A stretch of 64,000 bases of DNA from Iris pallida (Eukaryota > Streptophyta > Magnoliopsida > Asparagales > Iridaceae): assembly GCA_029216955.1 (NCBI GenBank), contig JANAVB010012105.1, forward strand, positions 1 to 64,000, given 5' to 3'. Below are positions 47,231-58,758 of this stretch, piece after piece. How positions within the stretch are numbered: the first letter of the stretch is position 1; each line of letters starts with the position of its first letter. The translations under genes and the position numbers were made by a program. The notes below the pieces were generated by a model that did not search any database, was not told the DNA's origin, and was given only the letters and a program-made list of their open reading frames with translations.

Positions 47231-47786
47231 TTATTTGGCTTCAGAGTCATCCTGGGCCCCCTCTGTCAGTGCGCAGTCTCCAGCTTCGTAGGCATCATCA
47301 CGAGCGCAGGATGTGTGCAGACAGCTCCACGAGCTGCATCGCGAGTTACAGCAGCAGATTTCTGAGGCAGCTGGGGCAGAGCGACGATCCGACGATCCGA
47401 TGATCACCGGACGATTTGATACGGTCGAGTGCAGTATACAGGAGCTGATGAGTCTGCAGTAGACTACAGCTGCCAGCTTACACACACTCACCGAGTCTAC
47501 GCAGCGCACAGAGCGTAGACAGGTCGAGCTGGAGGGATCGCAGAGGACCGTGACTGCCTCACTCACCCAGCTGCATACTTCTCTTGAGGAGAGTACTCAG
47601 AGGATGGTGAGTACCCTTGCTGCGCATGGTGACCGACTGCGAGAGCTGGAGCAGATACGTCCTCCTGGTCCATCGACGGCGCCGACTCCAGACGTTGCAC
47701 TGCCTCCTACTGCCCCTACGGTGCAGCTCACACAGGAGCAGTATGAGTACATGCTATCCCAGATGCGCGGCAGGGGTCCGCAGTAA
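47231..47786 (+). pseudogene. CACTA2 C-terminal coiled-coil piece
   Basis: After the junction the frames encode Gln/Glu-rich helices (LHELHRELQQQISEAAGAER, later TASLTQLHTSLEESTQRM), then a Pro-rich linker and TQEQYEYMLSQMRGRGPQ before TAA at 47784-47786. Such ends are seen in the second CACTA protein (TNP1/Ptta type). At least two stops lie before 47550. Assignment is tentative. Confidence 0.4.
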
Positions 47787-48606
47787 TTTTATTGATTTTT
47801 TATGAGTTGTATGTATTGGCCCTATGGGCAAATTGTTTATTGGTACACATTTGTTTATACACTTGGTGGGAGACTTTTTATCATCTTCTATTTTTATTTT
47901 ACTCTATTGGATGTTTGTGATGATGTGTGTCTGTGAAGTGTAGTTTGTTGGATATTTACTTTGTGATATTTACTTTGTTGGTATTTTTATTGTGATATTT
48001 ACTTTGTGATTTCTGCGACGGAGATGACAAATATACCTACGCTGTGTTATAAGCGATGATCAGATATACAAAGGAGGTGCTGCCCAAATTTTAAAAAAAT
48101 ATAATGTGTATTTTTGTGATGATGTGTGTCTGTGTTTACAGTACTGTAAACACAGACACATAGGATAACAAAAATACACATTTTATTTTTTTAATATTTT
48201 TTTTTATTATTCTACGACGATAGCGACGTCTTAGCGACATAAGTGGACGTCGCTATACGTCGCTGATTAGCGGCGTTACGTCGCTGTACGTTGCCAAATT
48301 GCTGACGTTGCAGGCATGCCACGTCATCATGATAATAGAACCCGACGTCGCTACGTAGTCGCCCGACGTCGCTAAGTTTGCGACGTAAAACATTCGTCGC
48401 TCTACTTCGCTAAATTTGCGACGTCTCAGCGACACGACTTTGACGTCGCAAATAGTGACGTAGAGCGACGCATGTGCCATCTGTGACTTGCTTAAAAGCG
48501 ACCTTCATTTTCCGTCGCTAAAGTCGTTGCTAATTAAGATTAGCGACGTATTTACCATTATTAGCGACGTACCATTACGTCGCTAATTTGCCTTATTTTG
48601 GTAGTG
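47787..48606. repeat. CACTA2 3' region with inverted piece and subterminal repeats
   Basis: AT-rich 3' flank. TGTGTATTTTTGTGATGATG.. near 48107 followed by GTACTGTAAACACAGACACA near 48142 makes an imperfect inverted repeat. From 48215 to 48590 many GCGACGT/ACGTCGC words form the subterminal repeats. Confidence 0.7.
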
Positions 48607-50200
48607 TGTGCGATGAAAATCGAAACAAAAACTCAATTTTTGGACGTTAGAAACTGTCACAACGTCCCATGTTTGCGGTCAATTTGCGACTAGGATATCG
48701 CAATTTCTAGAAAACTGCTTAAACAGAGTTTTAGACAATCTAACTGAGATCAAAATCCATTAATTAGTTTATTTTGTGATTATTATAATATGTTTAAAAT
48801 TAGGTTAAAGTTGACAAAAAATCTGTTTTAAAACTTAAAAATTTTGCGATACGGTGTGCCTCCCGCCAAACCAGAGCACTTCATCGTGTACCAATTACAT
48901 GAAAGACACGTATGGAATACCCGGACGTGTGGGCTTTCCCGGAAGTTGATTTGGACGTGTGTGCACGCTAGAATCAACCTGTATCCGTCAAAATTTACCG
49001 TATCGGCCCATTTACAAAAGCCTAAATTACTTTGTGCACGTTCGTCATCTCACAATGAAACTTGCGTCATTGGATTCGTATTATTTTTCTGGTCCTGTAA
49101 GCTAAGTTTGGTCCGAAGCGGGTCCAACGACGGATACTATTTTAACCCAAAATTATCGTTTTGCCCATGTGTCTAGAATTGTACTTATGGAAGTCAAACT
49201 TAGACATTTTTCTTATGCCAAAATTACTGGTGATGTCTGTTTCAGCATTCGGGACATCTGCAGGAGTTCAGCTGTCGTGGCCCTTTAAATTGATCTAACA
49301 AGTTACTTATTTGGATATGGTTGATTCTTCACCAGGAAAGTACACCTTGCCAAGTTTCTCAATTTCACATAGCATGCTTAGATTTATTTTTTTTATTTTA
49401 TATGAGATACATATTTGTTGTTGTCATTATATTCCTATGATGTTAGTCTTGGATTTTATTTTTTTATTTATATGCACACTTGTCATTGATCATGAATTTG
49501 ATTTATATTGGACTGATCGTACCCATTTTAGTGTTAGAAGCGTGAGAATGATTATCAATACATGGACTATTTCTTTCTCTATTTCCGTTATTTGTGACCC
49601 TGTGACCTCTAAGGTCGGGTTATTTGCCTTTGGAACCCTGTGGGCTCTAAGGCCGGGTTATTTGTTGTAACCCTGTGACCTCCAAGGTCGGGTTATTTGA
49701 TCGTCCTATGACCTCTAAGGTCGGGTGAGTTTTCTCAGCCGTGGTTTACCTGTGAGCTACGGTATTTGTTGTCCGTCGTTATACAGTTCCTGTGTGGTTA
49801 GTTGTTCTCACTCGTGTATGACTATATTATAGGTTATGCCTAGTTTGCTTTTTTTGCTTTATCACTATTTATTTAACTGTTATACTTGAGATACTTGGCT
49901 TGTATATTATGGGTCTTGCTAGTCCCCTCGGGACCTGGTGATTTCTCCAGGTATTAGCTGAAGTTATCATAGTAAAATACATTGTTGGATAATGAGTGCT
50001 TCTCCAAGACTTCAGGTATGCTTAGTTGATGCTGTTATCATATTCTTCCTTTTTATATTTTGTCCTATATTGACTCATGTTGTTTTATAGCCTAGTATTT
50101 TATAAGCTTCATCTTTCTTCTAGCTTGTTCATGAGACATGTATTATTGGAAATCCACTCTAATACATTTATCTATTCTAGAATCAGTGTATTATGGTCTG
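48607..50200 (+). repeat. Solo LTR, middle arm
   Basis: No coding region. At 49598-49728 a repeat of the form CCTGTGACCTCTAAGGTCGG followed by GTTATTTG occurs four times with units of about 35-50 bp. Similar arrays are familiar from long Tekay/Del-type LTRs. It ends at the copia B target duplication GTCTG (50196-50200). Confidence 0.6.
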
Positions 50201-51141
50201 TGAAGAACAAATAGGCAACTCTAGAGGGGGGTGAATAGAGTTTATGACAATAATGACCAATTAAAAATTAAACTCTTTCACCAACAGTAAATAATCAGAG
50301 TAAATGCGGAAATAGTAAAGTGCGAGAAAGCATACGCAAACACAGCCGATTTTAACCTGGTTTCCCTCGTGGAGGACTAGTCCAGGCCTGAGAACTCTAG
50401 CTCAGGATTAAATCTACTATTTGTGAAATAGTAGTTACACCCCGTGCCTTTTCTTCAGAAGAGCACGTCAACTTCTTACAGAGATCGCAGTGGCGATGCT
50501 GGGAATTTTCCAAGCGACTTCTTGAACTCTTGCACAAACTCCTAACTGAAAAGTATTGAGCACTTTGAGGCTTAAAGAGGTTGTGGCTGGTAGATGAGAA
50601 GGGTATGGCTTGTATAAGGCTTTGGAGAGAAGAGAAGAGAAGATTGGATGATTGAAAGTGGGAGAATTCATGGCCTATTTATAAGATACCAGATAGGCAG
50701 AATTCGGCCAGAATTCTGGGTCAAATATTCAAAAATTTGGCCGTTGGACAACTTGCATCCAGCCAACCCTAAAAATTAGGGTCCTGGATTTTAGGAGGCA
50801 GAGTTCGGCCCGAACTCTGTGTGGAGGCAGAGTTCAGCCCAAACTCTGTCTCCAGAGCATAGAACTGGTCCAATGGGTAAATGGGCTTATTTGGATTTTT
50901 TGTGGAGCTTTTGATTTGAGGTATGGGTATAGGTTAAGTCTCAAATTGCTCAGTACGACTCAGTTTACATATTTCTAGACTCAATAAAGTGTAAAATACA
51001 GACTTAAAATATTTAACATAGCAGGTGCGAGCTGTCGTCCGTTTTGTACTGAGTTCAGTTTTCATGTGTCGTATTGAAATATTACAAGTATTATGTCATC
51101 AATTGTATCAATATTTGGTTGACTGTGATTTTGTGTCAACA
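50201..51141 (-). repeat. Copia B 3' LTR (left copy)
   Basis: It matches 58759-59695 with few differences. It holds 21-bp palindromes: at 50699-50719 (CAGAATTC/GAATTCTG arms), 50799-50819 (CAGAGTTCGG C CCGAACTCTG) and a changed copy at 50828-50848. A TATAAATAGG-like box on the minus strand lies at about 50675-50685. Confidence 0.9.
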
Positions 51142-51152
51142 ATCTCCCCCAT
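51142..51152 (-). promoter_or_regulatory. Polypurine tract of copia B
   Basis: ATCTCCCCCAT on the plus strand, that is ATGGGGGAGAT just before the 3' LTR on the minus strand. Confidence 0.8.
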
Positions 51153-51585
51153 ATTGATAATTGACAAAATGATATTTGTATATTCAATATTCATACCTGG
51201 ACACATTAAAGAGCAGTAGCGTAGCTCTTCCGTAATCAGTGTAGAGCTATCAATAGCTCCCCCGTAAACATTGCTATGTTCCTGTTGTCCAGATACAAAC
51301 ATTCTTTCCCAAAGCACAGATACACAATGATATGATGATGAATATAGCAAAATATTTCTCTCCCTTTTGGCATTTATCAAACAACCAGAAATAATGACTG
51401 GCAAGCACACCAAAAAATAATAATAATAATAAACTGCATAAACTGATAAACGGCAGAATAAAATGTCTCAAGAGTCACATAAAAGGTTCTAATACAACCA
51501 AAGAGTAGAATAAAAACAACTACATCAACTAAAAATGCAGAAACTACGATCCTCAGCAGCAGCAGCAAGTAGAAATCCACATCCA
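51153..51585 (-). other. Copia B spacer between extra ORF and 3' LTR
   Basis: AT-rich, with short frames only. No feature seen beyond the polypurine tract at its left edge. Confidence 0.5.
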
Positions 51586-52854
51586 TCATCGAGCTCGTGA
51601 AGGCCCAGCGTCGTCGGATGGATCAGTGAAGGAACGACGAGGGTCCACGAAAGCCGCATCCGGATCCAGGTAGTGGATAACCCAAGGGTCATCGATACGG
51701 TATCCATCGCGAGCAGGGTCCCGCTCCATAGGAAAAGGCATAGAAGGATGCCGGGACATAGAGTACCGAATATCGTACAGTAAGTTGTTGATGGCACTCA
51801 TCTGCAGGGTGGTCCGGTAGTCAAGCTGAGTCCAGCGATCATCCTCTAAAGTGAATCGATCGCGGAGCATAGTCTGTAATGACTCAAGAGTAGCAGGAGG
51901 AGGAGGCGCATCCTGTCCAAGAGGAGGTACGTCGGGCTCATCGTCAGAGTGCTCAGACACATCAGGTGAGACAACTGCTGCCTGAAGCCGTCGTGCCTTA
52001 GAGAGGAAGGAAGGGGCAGGTAGAAATTGGCACTCATCAAGAGGTACACGAAAGGCACGAAAGATCATAGGAAGATAAAGAGCATAAACCAAGGATCTTG
52101 GCTTCTTCCTAGCATTAATCATCCAGTCCATCATGGTACGTAGAAGATTAAAAGGAACATGAAAATAGAGGTGGTACAAAGCAGAGATTTCAAAGTATGT
52201 AACCTCATCAGTTCATCCTGCTTTGGGCAAAATCGTGTTAAAAACAATGCGATCATAAAAGTAAGGATTGAGAAACTTGGCGAGAAGCTTGCGAGGACGT
52301 GTGTTAGGAGTACACAAATCTTCCTTAAAGCTTTCTAGGGATGACCCATCGGGGAATTGAAACTTGCGAGCTTCAACAAGTTTCTCCCATGAGTTTGGCT
52401 CCAGAATTTCAAGGTATTCGGCCAAGTCAAAATCATCAAAAGAAATATCAATGCCCGCAACATGTGAAAATAGATGTGTATCATTGTGAGTAAGGTTGCA
52501 ATAAAACATTTGGACGGCATTGAGATATATAACTGAATTGGTAGTGACAAGTTCATCAAGACATAGATCATGAAATAGTGAATCATATTGTGAAAAGATA
52601 GTAAAATTTATAGGATGACCCGTATACACAGGACGTGATCGAAAATCACTAAACCACTCATTGGAAGCGTCTAGTGATACAAATATCCGGTCATCGTACG
52701 TGTTGGGGTCGAGTGGACGAGGTGGGTTGAACAACAGGTGAATAGGTTGTAGATTAGGTTGTTCAACGGGTTGTTCAACACGAGGAGGAGCATTCGAAGA
52801 GGACGCACCCTCGGTTCGAAGTGTCTTCCCTCTATTGAACAACTTGGGAGCCAT
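51586..52854 (-). pseudogene. Copia B extra ORF after pol, one in-frame stop
   Basis: ATG at 52854 opens MAPKLFNRGKTLRTEGASSS. The frame is open to TGA at 52213-52215, and the same frame runs on to TGA at 51586, 422 codons in all. The first half has a Ser/Pro/Gln N-terminus and a folded-looking part (SVIYLNAVQMFYCNLTHNDT, then AGIDISFDDFDLAEYLEILE) that resembles the putative plant transposon protein domain found next to several plant retrotransposons. The second half is rich in Asp and Pro (DEPDVPPLGQDAPPPPATLE) and has a short helix near DRFTLEDDRWTQLD. No clear signal peptide or membrane segment is visible, so the name env-like is not supported by the sequence. It lies in the same direction as pol. 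Confidence 0.6.
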
Positions 52855-53627
52855 GAAATAATGAAGAAAATTGAGGAAATTTAGATAGAGAGATGTGTGA
52901 AAATATACCTCAATTTATTGATGAAAGATGAAAGAGAATGGTGAGTGAATCCTTCTCCTTGAATTTTGAGAAGAAAGATGCACTAGGATGGAAGAACTAG
53001 GGTTAGGGTTTGAAGAGAAGTAGTTTGGAGAAGTTTAGAAGGTGGCAATGGAGGAGAAAGAAGAGGAGAACCAGGTTTTAAGTGTAAGGGCTCGAATGGT
53101 CGGAACAATTTTGGACCATTGGATCAAAATTTGATCATCGACTGAGCCTGCGTTCCGTTCTGGAAGGACCAGACCGAATTCGGCCCGAACTCTGGGTTAG
53201 GCAGAGTTCAGCCCAAATTCTGGTTTCTGTAGCCAGAACAGAAATCAGGCTAAAAGGCAGTTTGATCAAATAAGTGAGACTAAAAGGAATACGATAATGG
53301 ATAGATGCATATACAAAATGAGAAAACCAAGTAGAGAATAGCAAAAAGTCAACGCTGAATCAAAGTGAATTTTGAAAATTGAATTTTAGCATATGATAAA
53401 TAAAAGTATACCATGTAATAAACAAGGAATTATGCCACAATTCAATATTTTGAAGCTGCCATGGGGTAGCTACAGGGGCCGGATCCCAGCTAGCGGTAGT
53501 CCTGAGGACTAGTACACCGTGTCGCTTAGGCTTTTACGTCTTGTTGTCAGAAGGACCCTTTCGGCTTGTACCCATAGCAATTTCATCATAAAGAATCGAG
53601 ACATAATCGATATTTACGCAGGTTACT
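52855..53627 (-). other. Copia B spacer between pol and the extra ORF
   Basis: No gene. At 53170-53222 two more copies of the LTR palindrome family occur (AATTCGGCCCGAACTCTG and CAGAGTTCAGCCCAAATTCTG). At about 53470-53560 a GC-richer stretch is present. The spacer would carry any promoter or splice acceptor for the extra ORF. Confidence 0.5.
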
Positions 53628-54500
53628 TTAATGAATAATAGCTTCATCCAAAATTTCTAGTTCACGACAAAGAAAGTTGAAACGCTCTTCAGATAGTGGT
53701 TTTGTAAAGAAATCTGCTAGCTGATGATCAGTGTCAATAAATTCTAAGTTAATAGTGCCATTTAGCTGGTGATCACGCAAAAAGTGGTGACGTATCTCAA
53801 TGTGCTTCGTGCGTGAGTGACATATGGGGTTCTTAGTGAGATTAATAGCACTAGTGTTGTCACAAAATATAACAATGTGCATAAAAGATAAGTTATAGTC
53901 TTCAAGGGTTTGCTTCAACTACAGAATTTGTGCACAACAACGACCAGCTGCGATATATTCAGCTTCTGTTGTGGATAGTGCGACAGAATTCTGCTTCTTG
54001 CTAAACCAAGAGACTAGAGCCTTTCCTAATAAATGACACGTGCCGCTCGTACTTTTACGGTCGACCTTGCATCTGACGAAATCAGTATCAGAGTAACCAA
54101 TGAGGTCGAATGATGTTGATTTAGGATACAATAGGCCCACTGTAACCGTACCCTTAAGGTATCGAAAGATAAGCTTAACGGCAGACATGTGTGATTCCTT
54201 AGGATTATCTTGATATCTAGCACACAGACAAACGCTAAACATAATATCAGGGCGACTAGCAGTTAAATACAGTAGACTGCCTATCATACCTCGATACTTA
54301 CGTTGATCCACAGGTTTGTCGCTTTCATCTGGTTCTAGTTTAGTTAAAGCAGCCATTGGAGTGCCGATTGGTTTGACGTTGTCAAGGTCAAATTTCTTCA
54401 GCATGTCCTTTGTATACTTCGACTGACAGATGAAAGTTCCATTTGATGTTTGTTTGACTTGCAGTCCAAGAAAGTAATTGAGCTCCCCCATCATTCTCAT
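53628..54500 (-). pseudogene. pol: Copia B RT C-terminal part and RNase H
   Basis: The frame starts MRMMGELNYFLGLQVKQTSN, passes MIGSLLYLTASRPDIMFSVC, and reaches RNase H (LIGYSDTDFVRCKVDRKSTS, then SKKQNSVALSTTEAEYIAAG). One in-frame stop at 53919-53921 splits it; the second part (53628-53918) has FCDNTSAINLTKNP, then RTKHIEIRHHFLRDH and FIDTDHQLADFFTKPL, the usual end of copia pol. The RNase H acidic residues are present. Confidence 0.85.
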
Positions 54501-55160
54501 CTAAAACTTAGTCTGCATATACTTGGCAAAATCTTGACAAAGAGTTTCATCAGTAGAACCAAATATAATATCATCAACGTAAATTTGCACTAAGAGAATA
54601 GTGTCTTTGAAAGATTTTATAAAAAGTGTAGTGTCAACTTTCCCATTTGAAAAACCTTTTTATGCAAGAAATTGCTTAGCCGTTCATACCAAGCTCTAGG
54701 GGCTTGTTTGAGGCCATAGAGCGCTTTCTTGAGCTTGAAAACATGGTCGGGAAATTTGTGATTTTTAAAACCAGGGGGTTGTTTTACAAAAACTTTCTCC
54801 TTAATAAATCCATTCAAGAAAGCACTTTTAACATCCATTTGAAACAATTTAAAATTTTGAAAGTTAGTAAATGTGCAAAGCATCCAAATGGATTCCAATC
54901 TCGCAACAGGAGCATACGTCTCATCGTAGTCGATACCTTCCTCTTGGTTGTATCCTTAAGCTACTAGACGAGCTTTGTTGCGTGTAACTGAACCATCTTC
55001 ATTTACCTTGTTTCGAAAAACCCATTTAGTACCAATAATCGAGTGATTTACCGGCCTAGGGACAAGTTCCCAAACTTGGCTCCTCTCGAATTAGTTGAGT
55101 TCTTCTTGCATGGCAGAAATCCAAAATTAATCATTAAAAGCTTCTAAAATATTTTTCGGC
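54501..55160 (-). pseudogene. pol: Copia B reverse transcriptase core
   Basis: Minus-strand motifs are FQMDVKSAFLNGFIKEKVFV with KQPPGF (54850-54760), ALYGLKQAPRAWYERL (about 54720-54675), and YVDD at 54570-54581. A frameshift near 54660 and stops near 54510, 54955 and 55095 disrupt the frame. The catalytic YVDD is intact. Confidence 0.82.
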
Positions 55161-56179
55161 TCAATTTGTGAAATGAAGGCAGTAAGTACTAGTAATGGAG
55201 TCTCTTAATGATGATCTAGTACTTACTCCACGTGAAACCTCACCTATAACCAAGTTTTCTGGATGTGATGGCTTGAAAGAGAATTTCTTTGGCAAGCCCT
55301 CCAGTAAATTGGTTTCAGTGGTGGTATTCATCGGAGTAGAAGTTGATGGCTCAACATCATCATCAAGAGTAGCTGCTGCACTGTTATCCTCGTCGAAAGT
55401 CACATTTGTAGACTCTTCCACAATTAGTGAGCATTTGTTGAACACTCTATATCCCTTGCTCTTGGCCGCATAGCCAAGGAAAATACCATCGTCAACTTTG
55501 GCATCAAATTTGCCTAAGTTGTCTTTAGTGTTAAGGATAAACAACGACAACCAAAAACTCTAAAATATGAAACGTTTGGAGTTCTTCTAAACCAAAGCTT
55601 ATAGGGTGTTTTCTTCGTAATAGGACAAATAAGCACCCTATTTAAGATATGGCACGCTGTACTGACAGCTTCAGCCCAAAAATATTTCGAAAGTAAAAAT
55701 TTATTCAACATGACTCTAGCCATATCGCCAAGAGTCCTATTCTTCCGCTCCACAATACCATTTTGTTGAGGAGTTCTTGGACAAGAAACTCATGATCAAA
55801 GCCATTTAAATCACAAAACTGTTCAAAATTAGTATTTTCGAATTCGTCTCCATGATCACTTCGGATTCGAGTAATCATGTAGCCTTTTTCGTTTTGAACC
55901 TTTTTAGCAAAAATTTTGAAAACTGAAATGGCATCACTTTTGTTTGTAAGAAAGAAAACCTAAGTAAATCTAGAAAAGTCATCTACTATAATAAAAGTAT
56001 AGAGTTTTTCACCAAGACTGGCTACTCTACTAGGGCCAAATAAATCCATATGAAGTAATTGCAAGGGTCTAGTAGTACTTACAGAGTTTATGGAATGAAA
56101 TGAGGACTTGGTTGCCTTATTCAACTCACATCGGCACATACCGTGTCCTTTTTGAATGTGATGTCGGGCAAGCCTCTAA
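55161..56179 (-). pseudogene. pol: Copia B integrase and linker
   Basis: The integrase core lies about 56140-55510, with RIRSDHGDEFEN-like residues near 55865-55835 and the later MERKNRTLGDMARVMLNKFL (55753 down). The C-terminal motif YFRVFGCRC follows, then DGIFLGYAAKSKGYRVFN in 55161-55550. Frameshifts near 55780, 55540 and 56180 break it. Integrase would insert the copia cDNA. Confidence 0.8.
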
Positions 56180-58132
56180 CTAGCTTCTTAGTCGATAGTC
56201 TGGATATAGTATCCATATTGGCATAACCAAGACGCTGGTGCCATAGTAATCTTTTATCCTTGTGAGCATAGAGACATCTTCCTGCACTGTTAGTATCTCT
56301 AGATAGATAAAAATATAAATGTTATCCTCTCTTATCCCTTCAAAAGCGATGTCTCCTGTTGACCTATCATAAATATAGCATTTATTTTGTCCAAATTTAA
56401 TATCATATCCATGATCAGCAAGATTACTTATGCTGAGCAGGTTATGCTTTAACTCGGTCACTAGGCAGACATCCTTTATTACAGGAGAAGGAGGATGACC
56501 AATAGTACCATTACCTATAATATACCCTTTTAGGTTATTGCCGAAGGATACATATCCTTCTATCTTCATCGATAGTGATGCGAAAAGATTTGCGTCTTCC
56601 GTCATATGTCGCGAGCATCCACTATCGAGAATCCACTTACTCTTAGTTAGGAGGGAAGGTCCACCTACATCAAGAATAGATGTGACCTTTGGTACCCAAG
56701 TTCTTGAGGGTCCTGAAAAGTTAGTTTTCGGCAACCATGCATATATATTCCTATCTACTAATCTCCTAACTCTACATTGTGGTGAGATGTGTCCATGTAA
56801 TCCATAATAAGTACAAATAGCATTCTTATTTATGTTAGGAGCATGTTGATGATGTCTATATGTAGCATGGTAAGAGTGGTGTGGAGTAGTATGATGATGA
56901 TGTCTATATGTAGCATGGTAAGAATGGTGTGGAGCAGCATGATGATGACTATATATGGCTGCAGGATGATGATTATATCTATATGTAGTATGGTGGTGAT
57001 TGTGTTTCTGTGCAGGATGGTGATGATTATATCTATGTGTAGCATGGTGATTATGTGTCACATTAGAATGATAGTTATGAAAATGATTTCTACGTGCATG
57101 TGGTTTGTGTGTTGTATGGAAGTGGGTGTACATGTAAGCATATTTGTGTGCTGCAGGTAGATGACATGTTTGACTATGTTGAACAGTGTTGTGCTTTGTG
57201 TGTGTCTCATGTGATTGGGTTTGAGGTTGAGCAACCTGTTTTTCCAATCTAGTCTCTAAATTCTTAGAGACAGCCTGCAGTTCATTAATCTTAGTATTCA
57301 AACCATAAATCTTAGTGATAGAGATCTTGTGTCTATTCTTTTCTTCAGCAATCTCAGTGTTGAGTGCTGTGATCTCTTGTGTTTGCTTTTCAATACGTGC
57401 TTCACCATCATGTAGGCTTAATTTAAGCTTAGACACCTCATTTGTGACTTCCGTGGGTGAAGTGTCTCTAATATTATCAAGCAATAAAGAGAGTCTTTGA
57501 ATCTCGACTTTATAACCTTTGATCTTCTCCTTGGCGTGTTTATATTTACTAATGATTTTCTTGTGGTCATTGAGTAAATCATTGAATGCTTTGCCAAGTT
57601 CGTCAAAAGTGAAATCATCGAGAGTTTCGCTAGTTACCTTGTCGGATGTAGCCATTAGGCAAATATTGGCGGTGTCTTGAGGAGAGTCCTTTTCTTCCTC
57701 GGAGTCACTAGCTTCACTTTCATGCCAAATACTTGTGTTGGCATATTTTCTTGAGGAAGCCTTCTTGTATGGTTTCTCATATCGGTTGCTCTTATTTGCG
57801 AATGGACAGTCTTTTCGGACGTGTCCAGTCTTCTTGCAACCATAGCATGTTGGCTCTTCTTCGTCATCTTCTTGCGGTTCTTTCTTTCTTCGATTGAAGC
57901 GAAGGAATTTTTTGAAGTTGCGGACAAGGAGAGCTTGATCATCATCTTCCGAGTTATCGTCATCCGTCTCTTCAGGATCAGCCCTTCGTCGGTGAGCTTT
58001 AAGGGCAATCTCCTTTGCCTTAGGAGCAGGCTCTTCGAAGTCTTTGAGCTCAAGCTCATGAGTCATCAGCTTTCCCATCAAAGTCTCCATGGACATAGTC
58101 GTGAGATTATTTCCTTCTATGATGGCTGTCAC
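56180..58132 (-). pseudogene. gag: Copia B gag C-terminal part, protease and GAG-pre-integrase
   Basis: This 650-residue open frame has in order: a gag segment, a zinc knuckle CYGCKKTGHVRKDC (about 57848-57805), an acidic stretch, a coiled coil (residues about 180-310), a long His/Tyr-rich repeat region (about 57190-56850), and a second knuckle-like CTYYGLHGHISPQC with Tyr in place of the second Cys. The protease active site WILDSGCSRHM lies near 56640-56605 and the GAG-pre-integrase domain (DVCLVTELKHNLLSISNLAD) near 56475-56415. The frame starts at an internal Met and ends in a frameshift, so it is part of a larger polyprotein. The His-rich tract is unusual. Confidence 0.8.
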
Positions 58133-58602
58133 CTTAGGGTTCCAAATCTTTGGTAGCCCCCTAAGTAGCTTGCGGATCTTCTCGTGATTTGTATATTGCT
58201 TGCCGAGAGAAGACAGGGGTTGATGATGTCGAGGAATCTTGTAAACATTTGTGTGATCGTCTCATTTGGCTTCATCTTGAATGCCTCATATTCTTGAGTG
58301 AGACGACTTATTTTTGACTCCTTGACTTGGGTGGTTCCTTCAAGCGTCACTTCTAGAAGTCTTCATACTTCGTGAGAGGTGGTGCATGTTGAGACCTTGT
58401 TAAACTTATTCCTGTCTATAGCACAGAATAAAGCATTAATAGCTCTCGCGTCTAGACTCGCCTGTTTCTTTTCCTCGTCAGAATATTTGTCATGTGGTTT
58501 CTCAACGAGATCACCATTGACAACTATCTTGGCAGGCTTTTTGTAACCATTGGTAATAATGGTCCACAGGTCGAAGTCTAGCGACTTGAGATAAAAGCTC
58601 AT
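58133..58602 (-). pseudogene. gag: Copia B gag N-terminal part
   Basis: ATG at 58602 opens MSFYLKSLDFDLWTIITNGY, as in plant copia gag (the DUF4219/UBN2 kind). The frame has a break at 58363 and another near 58135, and runs into the main frame. FKMKPNETITQMFTRFLDII near 58280 is the usual UBN2 pattern. Copia A gag opens in the same way at 61807. Confidence 0.8.
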
Positions 58603-58744
58603 CTTTGTTTTCCAATAGGTTTAGTTTGTCCCATCAAATAGGGGAGGCCTATGAGTGGACTGCCCTTCACCGTGATTAGAAATCATGGATTGTGTGGTTG
58701 CGATGGATCAGCTCTAGGATGTTAGTCCTTGTTGAGAGAACAGG

Positions 58745-58756
58745 GCTCTGATACCA
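58745..58756 (-). promoter_or_regulatory. Primer-binding site of copia B (tRNA-iMet)
   Basis: GCTCTGATACCA on the plus strand is TGGTATCAGAGC on the minus strand, an exact match to the initiator Met site, two bases inside the 5' LTR. Confidence 0.92.
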
Positions 58757-58758
58757 AT

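Larger units (their letters stand above)
43636..48606 (+). mobile_element. CACTA2: deleted CACTA element with transposase remnant
   Basis: The ends CACTACTAAAATA and TTATTTTGGTAGTG are inverted copies with one mismatch. TGT flanks both sides (43633-43635 and 48607-48609). Subterminal repeats built from AGCGACGTCGCT words lie at 43660-43880 and 48190-48590. The interior has a leader with a donor site, a 2-kb predicted intron full of repeats, pieces of the transposase-associated domain and TNP2, and a C-terminal piece of another frame. Most of TNP2 is missing, so it cannot move on its own. Confidence 0.88.

Noticed and set aside
47231..47566. Minus-strand frame of 111 aa
   Set aside because: Shadow of the coiled-coil remnant on the plus strand.
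51586..52854. Envelope gene in copia B
   Set aside because: Position fits the env-like ORFs of SIRE elements, but no signal peptide, membrane segment or fusion-like stretch is visible.
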